From contig DBBY01000055.1 in the NCBI GenBank assembly GCA_002292855.1, positions 1,051 through 22,044 of the forward strand: a stretch of 20,994 bases of DNA, written 5' to 3'. A model generated the notes under the pieces. The model did not search any database. It was not told where the DNA came from and worked only from the letters and a program-made list of their open reading frames with translations. The number at the start of each line of letters is the position of its first letter. Within the stretch, counting starts at the first letter, position 1. A program made the position numbers and the translations under genes. This DNA comes from Flavobacteriales bacterium UBA972. GTDB taxonomy: Bacteria; Bacteroidota; Bacteroidia; Flavobacteriales; Schleiferiaceae. Below, one piece after another: positions 14,669 to 20,994 of this stretch.

Positions 14669-16725
14669 TGCTTAGAGGCTTTTGGCTCCTGGCGCTGGGG
14701 CCTTGGGTGGCACAGGCTCAAGTGCGCGATACGATAACCCAAATCGGGCAAGTCGAGGTGCGTGCCTCCACCCCCGATGCCGTGGTACAGGCGCGGTCCA
14801 CCACGCTCACTACGTCTATTGGGCGCGGAGAACTCAAAAAAGCGGCCTGCTGCAACCTGTCGGAGAGCTTTGAAACCAACCCATCGATCGACGCGGTCTT
14901 TACCGATGCGATTACGGGAACCCGCCAAATTCAACTGCTCGGACTCGACGGCAAGTACGCCCAGATTCAAACCGAAATGACGCCCCTGGTGCGCGGACTT
15001 TTGGCCAACAGCGGGCTTCAGTTTGTGCCCGGAAGCTGGGTAGAGGGCATTCAGCTCACCAAGGGAATCGGTGCGGTGACCAATGGTTTTGAGAGCATGA
15101 CCGGCCAGGTCAACGTGGAATTGATTAAGCCCGACGAGGGAATTAGCCCTGAAAACCCCAGAAATGCCAAGGCAAATGCCTACCTGGCGAACTCTGGAAG
15201 AATGGAGGTTAATTGTGAATTTGCCCAGCGCCTCAGCGACAAGTGGACGGTCGGAACCCTACTGCACGCCAACCAAACCCGATGGTTCCGCGACATGAAC
15301 CACGACGGCTTTGCCGACAATCCGCTGGGCGGTCAGCTCAACGGAATGATCAGGGCGCGGTACTGGGGTCAAAACGGTTGGGAGGGCATTTTTACCCTCC
15401 ACGGCCTGCAGGACCAGCGCGACGGAGGGCAACTCGGCGAGGATCGCCCTGCGCTGCCCTGGACCTCTTCGGTGGTTCAAAAACGAAGTGCCTTTACCTC
15501 CAAAACCGGATGGGTCAATCCCGACGACCCCGACATGAGCGTGGGAATTATTGTGCACGGCTACCAGCAGTCGCTTAACGCTGACCTAGGGCCAAGGGCG
15601 CTACAAAGCAGCCAGCAAATAGAAGGAAGCCAACGGGGAGGCCTAGTGCAACTTCTCGTGCGCGAGGGCGGCATGGGCTGGTACCAAACCTCGGGCTTGA
15701 GTTGGTCCCTAGACCGGTACGTCATGGACTGGCATCATCCTGGTATAGCCCACGACGATGCCTGGACGGAGTCCGCTCCAGGTGCCTTTAGCGAGTGGAC
15801 CTTGGAGCCCTCAACCAAGGTGACCTTGGTGCTGGGAAGCCGACTGGACTGGCATTCTGTGGCGGGATTGCAGCTAAGCCCGCGCGCTCATTTGCGCTAC
15901 GCACCGAGCAGCAAATTGACCTTCAGGGCAGGACTTGGGCGCGGATTCCGAATGGCCATGCCCGCCGTGGAGTCCCTGGGTCGCTTTGCCAGCGCCCGGA
16001 CCGTCAACCACGCAGTAGCGCCTTGGGGCGATGCCCAGAATCTGGAGATGGGTTGGACCTACAGCGCCTCGGCCGTATGGAATTACGTGGCAAACTACTA
16101 CCCGGGCAGTGTGGTGGTCGACGTGCAGGCAAGCAACCTCAGCAAGGCCCTGCTGCTCGATTTCTACCAATCGGGCAACGAGGTTATGCTGTATTCCAGT
16201 GCCATGCAGTCCCGGAGTGCAAGCCTGCAATGGGAGCACCAATTTTCTAAGAATTGGAAGGGGCGAGCCGCCTACCGCCTTCAGGACGTGCGCGGACGCT
16301 ACCTCGGAATCTGGGACCATGTTCCCTATGTGGCTCCTAGGCGGATTATGCTGCACGCAGAGTACCAGTTCCGCAATAAATGGTTTGCCAACGCGACCTG
16401 GCAGCACTATGCGGGCATGGCCTTACCCCCTGGACCCGGCGACGAGGTTCTGCGCGAAACAAGTCCTGGCTTTGCTCTGCTCCACGGGCAAATTCGCAGG
16501 GTAACCAAGTGGGGAGACGCCTACTTGGGGGTAGAAAATGCACTCAATGTGCGCCAAATGATGCCCGTGCTCGGCGTGGTAGACCATCTTGACGACCATC
16601 GATTTATGGGGGCTGATGAGGCTGCCTTTCAATCGTCTTTTGACGCGACCCGCGTCTGGGGTCCCGTTTTTGGCCGCATGTTCTACCTTGGCATCAACCT
16701 TGCTCTAATTGGCGTTGATGAATAA
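14668..16725 (+). CDS. TonB-dependent outer-membrane receptor of the HMA-linked (putative copper) type
   Basis: A 685-residue protein with a signal peptide (cut after Ala17, AQA|Q), a plug domain (about 25-155) and a beta-barrel to the end. The plug carries AACCNLSESFETNPSID at 59-75 with a vicinal Cys61-Cys62 pair, then RQIQLLGLDGKYAQIQ and the plug end MTGQVNVELI. It has no CarboxypepD-regulatory-like N-terminal domain, which many Bacteroidota receptors have. The final strand (RMFYLGINLAL) is followed by five extra residues that run into the next gene. I chose the ATG at 14668, whose A is the last base of the HMA stop. Context suggests copper or a copper complex as substrate; that is inference, since receptor sequence alone does not show the ligand. 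No SusD partner is present. Confidence 0.9.
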   Translation: MLRGFWLLALGPWVAQAQVRDTITQIGQVEVRASTPDAVVQARSTTLTTSIGRGELKKAACCNLSESFETNPSIDAVFTDAITGTRQIQLLGLDGKYAQIQTEMTPLVRGLLANSGLQFVPGSWVEGIQLTKGIGAVTNGFESMTGQVNVELIKPDEGISPENPRNAKANAYLANSGRMEVNCEFAQRLSDKWTVGTLLHANQTRWFRDMNHDGFADNPLGGQLNGMIRARYWGQNGWEGIFTLHGLQDQRDGGQLGEDRPALPWTSSVVQKRSAFTSKTGWVNPDDPDMSVGIIVHGYQQSLNADLGPRALQSSQQIEGSQRGGLVQLLVREGGMGWYQTSGLSWSLDRYVMDWHHPGIAHDDAWTESAPGAFSEWTLEPSTKVTLVLGSRLDWHSVAGLQLSPRAHLRYAPSSKLTFRAGLGRGFRMAMPAVESLGRFASARTVNHAVAPWGDAQNLEMGWTYSASAVWNYVANYYPGSVVVDVQASNLSKALLLDFYQSGNEVMLYSSAMQSRSASLQWEHQFSKNWKGRAAYRLQDVRGRYLGIWDHVPYVAPRRIMLHAEYQFRNKWFANATWQHYAGMALPPGPGDEVLRETSPGFALLHGQIRRVTKWGDAYLGVENALNVRQMMPVLGVVDHLDDHRFMGADEAAFQSSFDATRVWGPVFGRMFYLGINLALIGVDE

Positions 16726-17404
16726 TTCGGTAATACAGCTGCGCGCAATTACGCGTGATTTTAAACTGGGAGGCCAGACCGTCCAGGTGCTGAAGGGCAT
16801 CGACCTCGACATACAACGGGGCGAATACGTGGCGCTAATGGGGCCCTCGGGGTCGGGCAAGTCTACGCTTATGAATTTGCTCGGCTGCCTCGATACGCCC
16901 ACCTCAGGCACGTACGTGCTGGCAGACCGCGACGTGAGCGGCATGGCCGAGCAAGAGCTCGCCGAGGTCCGCAACCAAGAAATAGGATTTGTATTTCAAA
17001 CGTTTAATCTGATTCCGCGCCAGACCGCACTCGATAACGTCGCATTGCCCCTGGTTTATGCGGGCATAGGTAAAGAAGAACGGTTAGAACGGGCGGCCGA
17101 GGTGCTGCGCTCTGTGGGCTTAGGCGACCGGATGCACCACCAACCCAACCAACTCTCGGGCGGACAACGCCAGCGCGTGGCAATCGCCCGGGCCCTGGTA
17201 AACAAACCCTCGCTCATTCTGGCCGACGAGCCCACGGGAAACCTTGACTCCACAACTTCTGACGAAATTTTGAAGCTGTTTGACGAGATCCACGCGGCCG
17301 GAAACACCCTGGTAGTGGTGACTCACGAAGAAGACGTTGCGCGGCACGCCAAGAGGGTGATTCGCCTGCGCGACGGAATTATTGCCGACGCAGGCAGCCA
17401 TTAA
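16718..17404 (+). CDS. ABC transporter ATPase, LolD/MacB type
   Basis: A 228-residue ATP-binding subunit complete for its class: Walker A GPSGSGKS (42-49), Q-loop Gln94 in FVFQTFNLIP, signature LSGGQ (146-150), Walker B LILADEP (166-172) and switch His203. Sequence and length match the LolD/MacB/FtsE-like group that works with FtsX-type permeases in lipoprotein release or export. The start at 16718 overlaps the receptor gene by 8 nt, indicating coupling to the copper operon. No permease is encoded in this window, so the partner must be elsewhere or shared. The TTG at 16709 in the same frame was not used because it adds only three residues. Confidence 0.92.
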   Translation: MNNSVIQLRAITRDFKLGGQTVQVLKGIDLDIQRGEYVALMGPSGSGKSTLMNLLGCLDTPTSGTYVLADRDVSGMAEQELAEVRNQEIGFVFQTFNLIPRQTALDNVALPLVYAGIGKEERLERAAEVLRSVGLGDRMHHQPNQLSGGQRQRVAIARALVNKPSLILADEPTGNLDSTTSDEILKLFDEIHAAGNTLVVVTHEEDVARHAKRVIRLRDGIIADAGSH

Positions 17405-17418
17405 GTTCCCTAAGCATT

Positions 17419-18813
17419 ATGACCAATCCAACTTTTGAGGCGGAGTTTCAGGCCCTTCAGGGAGCCGCTCCGCGCATTGCCCTGTTGCCGCTGAGCCACC
17501 GTCGTGCGCGACTAAAAGCCCTGCGAGCCGAGCTGATAAAGCGTCGCCCTGAACTACACGCCGCTTTGCGGGCCGACCTCAACCGCCCGGAGGTGGACTG
17601 CGACCTGAACGAGCTAATGCCGGTCAAGGTGAGCATAGACCATGTACTGGCCAACCTACGGACTTGGACCCAGACCGACCGTTTGCCGCTGCCGCTCACG
17701 CTGATTCCGGGCCGGGCAGAGGTGCACCACGAGCCCAAGGGTGTCGCACTTATCGTTTCACCCTGGAACTTCCCGGTGAATTTGTGCCTGGTTCCCCTGG
17801 TCTATGCCCTTGCGGCAGGAAACACGGTATGCCTTAAGCCAAGCGAACTAGCGCCAGCTTCCGCCGCCTTTATTGCCTCCTTGGTGGCGGCAGTTTTTCC
17901 GCCAGACGAGGTCTGTGTGGCGCAGGGCGATGCCAATGTGGCCATTGCACTGCTCGAGCAACCCTGGAACCACATCTTTTTTACCGGGTCACCGGCCGTT
18001 GGCAGCAAGGTAATGGCGGCTGCCTCGCGCTACCTCGCCTCAGTAACCCTTGAGTTGGGCGGAAAGTCTCCCGTATTCGTGCACGAGAGCTACGGAGCAG
18101 AGGCTGCCGGTGCTCGGGTGGCCTGGGCCAAAGGCCTCAATGCGGGTCAGGTCTGCATTGCTCCCGACTATGTGCTGGTACCGACCGCGCTTCGCGACGA
18201 CTTTTTAAAGGGCTTTAAGGCAGGCATTGAACGCCACTACGGCTCGCAGCCCTCGGCGAATACCGATTGGGTTCGCATCATTAGTGCCCGGCACTGGGAT
18301 CGCCTCAAGGAATGGCTGGATGAGGCCGTGGAATCGGGGGCCCAAGTTTGGCAGCCCGACGCGCCCGATCGCGACCGGTTGTACTTTCCTCCGACCTTAA
18401 TCTGGGATGCCCCAGAGCATATTCAGGTGAGCTGCAGCGAGATTTTTGGGCCCATCCTGCCCGTGTTTACCTACGCATGTGTTGAAGACGCCCTCGCCCG
18501 GGTGAATGCCGGCCCAAAGCCCTTGGTTTTGACCGTTATGAGCCATGCTAAATCGTGGACCGACCGCATTTTGCGCGAAACGCGCGCGGGCGGAACCGTC
18601 GTCAACGAGTTTTTCTTGCACTACATGCACCCCGACCTTCCCTTTGGCGGAGTCAACAACTCCGGCATTGGCAAGTCTCATGGAATTTGGGGATTTCGGG
18701 AATTCAGCAATGCCCGCGGAGTGTACCGCCGCGGAAGGCTTGCGCCGACCATGATGCTCGCCCCTCCCTACAAGGACTGGGTTAAGAAGGTAGTGGGCTG
18801 GATTGTTACGTAA
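17419..18813 (+). CDS. Aldehyde dehydrogenase, class 3 (ALDH3)-like
   Basis: NAD(P)-dependent oxidation of an aldehyde to its acid. It has 464 residues, the short length of the ALDH3/fatty-aldehyde branch. Catalytic features are Asn117 in SPWNFP, the nucleotide-binding FTGSPAVG (188-195), Glu212 in LELGGKSP, the nucleophile Cys246 in NAGQVCIAPDY, EIFGP (341-345), and PFGGVNNSGIGKSHG (408-422), which is typical of ALDH3. The C-terminus has a weakly hydrophobic KDWVKKVVGWIV, possibly a membrane-associating tail. It follows the ABC gene by 14 nt and may be read through from the same operon, but it has no evident tie to copper. Substrate unknown; medium- or long-chain aldehydes are the family norm. 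Confidence 0.92.
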   Translation: MTNPTFEAEFQALQGAAPRIALLPLSHRRARLKALRAELIKRRPELHAALRADLNRPEVDCDLNELMPVKVSIDHVLANLRTWTQTDRLPLPLTLIPGRAEVHHEPKGVALIVSPWNFPVNLCLVPLVYALAAGNTVCLKPSELAPASAAFIASLVAAVFPPDEVCVAQGDANVAIALLEQPWNHIFFTGSPAVGSKVMAAASRYLASVTLELGGKSPVFVHESYGAEAAGARVAWAKGLNAGQVCIAPDYVLVPTALRDDFLKGFKAGIERHYGSQPSANTDWVRIISARHWDRLKEWLDEAVESGAQVWQPDAPDRDRLYFPPTLIWDAPEHIQVSCSEIFGPILPVFTYACVEDALARVNAGPKPLVLTVMSHAKSWTDRILRETRAGGTVVNEFFLHYMHPDLPFGGVNNSGIGKSHGIWGFREFSNARGVYRRGRLAPTMMLAPPYKDWVKKVVGWIVT

Positions 18814-18819
18814 AGGCTA

Positions 18820-18917
18820 CTGGCTTCTAGCAACTTGCGTTTTAATCCTTAGCATGGGGGAATACCGAAGCTCTCCCCAAGTTTTGACTCCAGCCAGAAG
18901 CTAGAAACCAGAAGCTA
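18820..18917. repeat. Short intergenic repeat with direct and inverted copies
   Basis: The 10-mer ccagaagcta occurs twice in direct orientation, 14 nt apart (18894-18903 and 18908-18917). An inverted relative, ctggcttctag at 18820-18830, can pair with ctagaaaccag at 18901-18911 with a single mismatch (a G-U wobble on the minus strand), closing a loop of about 70 nt. This looks like one copy of a dispersed intergenic repeat rather than part of a gene. Confidence 0.5.
18855..18886 (+). terminator. Possible weak terminator after the ALDH gene
   Basis: A tgggg / cccca 5-bp stem (18855-18859 with 18875-18879) is followed by agtttt. The loop is long (about 15 nt) and the T-run short, so this is only a candidate end for the rightward operon. 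Nothing better is visible between the ALDH stop and infB. Confidence 0.3.
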
Positions 18918-18935
18918 AAAACGGCGCTTTGCGCC
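18917..18935 (-). terminator. Rho-independent terminator of infB
   Basis: On the minus strand a perfect 5-bp GC stem ggcgc / gcgcc with loop aaa begins directly after the infB stop codon (18936-18938). It is followed by g and then ttttt (18921 to 18917). Confidence 0.75.
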
Positions 18936-20994
18936 CTACAGCTCGCGCTGTATCTCAACTTCCTTAAAGCCTTCGACGATGTCGCCGACCTTAATGTCGT
19001 TGTAGTTGTTGATGTTTAGTCCGCAATCGAGGCCCTTCTTGACTTCGCGCACGTCGTCTTTAAAGCGCTTGAGCGAACCAAGCTCTCCGGTGTACTGAAC
19101 CACTCCGTCGCGGACCACGCGTACGCGGGTGCCTCGAGTGATGACTCCGTCCATGACCATACAGCCGGCGATGGTACCCACCTTGCTGATTTTGAAGGTC
19201 TCGCGAACCTCAATGGTGCAGGTAATCTCTTCTTTGACGTCGGGCGACAGCAGTCCAGACATGGCGTCTCGGATGTCGTTGATGGCGTCGTAGATGATGC
19301 TGTAAAGGCGGATTTCGGTGTCTTCCTTCTCGGCGAGTTTGCGCGCAGAAGCGGCAGGACGCACCTGGAATCCTACGATAATCGCACCCGATGCAGAGGC
19401 CAAAAGCACATCGGAATCGGTGATTCCACCCACGGCTTTGTGGATGATGTTGACCTGAATTTCTTCGGTACTCAAGCGCTGCAGCGAGTCTGCAAGGGCT
19501 TCGATGGAACCGTCCACGTCGCCCTTTAGGACGATGTTGAGCTCCTTGAAGTCTCCAACGGCCAGACGGCGTCCGATTTCTTCAAGGGTAAGGTTCTTCT
19601 GAGAACGCACGCTTTGTTCGCGGGCGAGCTGCTGGCGGCGGGTAGCAATTTGCTTTGCCTCGCGCTCGTCTTCAAAGACGGTAAAGGTGTCTCCGGCCGT
19701 GGGGGCTCCGTCGAGTCCGAGGATGGAAACCGGCACCGACGGTCCAGCAAGGTCGATCTTTTGACCGCGCTCGTCCATCATTGCGCGAACCTTACCGCTG
19801 TGCTGGCCGACCAGGATGAAGTCGCCTACGCGAAGCGAACCAGCCTGCACGAGGATGGTCGTCACGTATCCGCGGCCCTTGTCAAGGGTTGCCTCGATTA
19901 CTGTACCCTTGGCCAAGCGGTTGGGGTTGGCTTTGAGGTCAAGGATCTCCGCCTCGAGAAGCACTTTTTCAAGAAGCTTGTCGACGTTGAGTCCCTGCTT
20001 GGCCGAGATGTCTTGAGACTGGATTTTGCCGCCCCAATCTTCAACGAGCAGGTTCATGCCGGCAAGCTGTTCCTTGATGCGCTCGGGGTTGGCGTCGGGG
20101 CGATCGATCTTGTTGATGGCAAAAACGATGGGTACGTTGGCCGCCTGGGCGTGACTGATGGCTTCCTTGGTCTGGGGCATGACCGAATCGTCGGCAGAAA
20201 CCACAATAATGGCAATGTCGGTAACCTGAGCACCACGGGCTCGCATGGCCGTGAAGGCCTCGTGACCGGGAGTATCCAAAAAGGTGATGTTCTGATTGTC
20301 GTTGAGTTTCACGCTGTAGGCACCGATGTGCTGGGTAATTCCGCCCGCTTCTCCGGCAATGACGTTGGCCTTGCGGATGTAGTCCAGAAGTGAGGTCTTG
20401 CCGTGGTCAACGTGGCCCATAACCGTTACAATGGGCGACCGCGAAACGAGGTTGATTTCGTCTTCTTGCTCGATTGCGAGCTCGTCTTCCATCTCTTCGT
20501 CGACAAAAATTACATCAAAGCCAAATTCGTCGGCGACGATGGTCAGAATCTCCTTGTCGAGTCGTTGGTTAAGCGAGGCCATGATACCCAAAGACATGCA
20601 GGTAGAAATTACCTCGGTTGGGGTAACCTTCATCATGTTGGATACCTCAAGGAGCGTAACGTATTCGGTGAGTTTTAGAACCTTTTCTCCCTCTTGACGC
20701 TCGATTTCTGCCAAATCACGGGCTTCTGCCCGTTCTGCACGCTTGTCGCGGCGAATCTTGGAACCTTTGGACTTCCGTCCTCCGCCAAGCTTCTCGAGGG
20801 TTTCTTTGATTTTGCGCTGAATGTCTTCTTGGCTAACGGGACGCTGGGCGCCTCCTGCTTGAGGGCCGCCAGGACCACGCTGGCCTGGGCCGCGCTGACC
20901 GCCTGGACCGCGTTGACCTCCGGGGCCGCCTGGGCCACGCTGGCCGAATCCGCCCTGTCCTGGGCCTCCGACGCTTGCTGCGCCGGTGGTGGTG
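18936..20994 (-). CDS. infB: Translation initiation factor IF-2 (N-terminus outside window)
   Basis: GTPase that places initiator tRNA on the ribosome. The frame stays open to the right edge, so 685 residues are visible and the N-terminal part, probably a few hundred residues, is missing. Numbering from the first visible codon, residues 1-50 are a Gly/Pro/Gln/Arg-rich linker. Next come basic residues and an IF-2N module (about 107-165). The G domain carries GHVDHGKT (193-200), DTPGHE (240-245) and NKID (294-297). Translation-factor domain II, the IF-2 domain III and the C-terminal initiator-tRNA-binding domain follow, ending VEIQREL. A TTG at 20714 is an internal Leu codon, not a start. The gene is immediately followed by its terminator. 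Confidence 0.97.
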   Translation of the reverse strand, partial: TTTGAASVGGPGQGGFGQRGPGGPGGQRGPGGQRGPGQRGPGGPQAGGAQRPVSQEDIQRKIKETLEKLGGGRKSKGSKIRRDKRAERAEARDLAEIERQEGEKVLKLTEYVTLLEVSNMMKVTPTEVISTCMSLGIMASLNQRLDKEILTIVADEFGFDVIFVDEEMEDELAIEQEDEINLVSRSPIVTVMGHVDHGKTSLLDYIRKANVIAGEAGGITQHIGAYSVKLNDNQNITFLDTPGHEAFTAMRARGAQVTDIAIIVVSADDSVMPQTKEAISHAQAANVPIVFAINKIDRPDANPERIKEQLAGMNLLVEDWGGKIQSQDISAKQGLNVDKLLEKVLLEAEILDLKANPNRLAKGTVIEATLDKGRGYVTTILVQAGSLRVGDFILVGQHSGKVRAMMDERGQKIDLAGPSVPVSILGLDGAPTAGDTFTVFEDEREAKQIATRRQQLAREQSVRSQKNLTLEEIGRRLAVGDFKELNIVLKGDVDGSIEALADSLQRLSTEEIQVNIIHKAVGGITDSDVLLASASGAIIVGFQVRPAASARKLAEKEDTEIRLYSIIYDAINDIRDAMSGLLSPDVKEEITCTIEVRETFKISKVGTIAGCMVMDGVITRGTRVRVVRDGVVQYTGELGSLKRFKDDVREVKKGLDCGLNINNYNDIKVGDIVEGFKEVEIQREL
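20866..20945 (-). repeat. Low-complexity GPGGQRG-like coding repeat in IF-2 linker
   Basis: On the minus strand this stretch encodes imperfect tandem units of the form GPGG-QR-GPGG-QR-GPG-QR within the infB linker. Gly/Pro-rich, disordered linkers ahead of the conserved IF-2 core are common in Bacteroidota. The number of units may vary between strains. Confidence 0.65.

Noticed and set aside
19614..20393. 259-codon open frame on the plus strand opposite infB
   Set aside because: It lies wholly within the well-conserved infB coding sequence, encodes no recognisable domain, and is explained by the codon use of the real gene.
1..20994. Defence system, prophage, transposon or CRISPR array
   Set aside because: No such gene, array or terminal repeat was found. 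Every long stretch is explained by chromosomal housekeeping, envelope or copper-related genes.

Overview
The window comes from a member of the Bacteroidota, most likely a relatively G+C-rich member of the Flavobacteriales or a near relative. The evidence is a giant surface protein with a C-terminal type IX secretion (T9SS) type A sorting domain, a GGP-type Ig-like lipoprotein typical of the phylum, a near-consensus Bacteroidota promoter -7 box (TAnnTTTG), weak or absent Shine-Dalgarno sequences, and a flippase-like gene next to radA. It looks like ordinary chromosome: no transposase, integrase, phage gene, CRISPR array, tRNA or rRNA was seen. Both edges cut genes (the flippase-like gene on the left, infB on the right).

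Left part (1-5640): a truncated flippase-like membrane protein and radA run rightward. Facing them is a leftward three-gene unit with a promoter near 4951-4981 and a terminator at 2251-2277. It encodes a membrane-anchored coiled-coil protein, an exonuclease III-type AP endonuclease and an OmpA-family coiled-coil lipoprotein. A ComF-like phosphoribosyltransferase diverges from it across a 20-bp gap.

Middle (5644-12493): a 1414-residue modular T9SS cargo protein (GEVED, five FnIII modules, jelly-roll modules, sorting domain) runs leftward. A Big_5-type lipoprotein runs rightward and overlaps tail-to-tail by 134 nt with a leftward nitrilase/omega-amidase. The nitrilase start overlaps the end of an SCO-family copper chaperone gene.

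Right-centre (12527-18813): a tightly packed rightward operon, divergent from the SCO gene. It encodes an MbnP-like lipoprotein, a di-heme MbnH/MauG/cytochrome c peroxidase-like lipoprotein, a secreted heavy-metal-associated (HMA) domain protein, a TonB-dependent receptor, an orphan LolD/MacB-type ABC ATPase and an ALDH3-like aldehyde dehydrogenase. Its first five genes overlap or nearly touch (ATGA overlap, 1-nt gap, 1-nt overlap, 8-nt overlap). I read the first four as a methanobactin-independent copper-handling system: a receptor, a soluble HMA carrier, and an MbnP whose copper site may need oxidation by its MbnH partner. The SCO protein next door would use copper for cytochrome oxidase assembly. 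This is the most interesting part of the window.

Right edge (18814-20994): a 122-bp gap holds a short direct/inverted repeat element, a possible terminator for the ALDH side and a clear terminator for infB. infB (IF-2) then runs leftward from beyond the window end. No gene-free stretch exceeds 300 bp.
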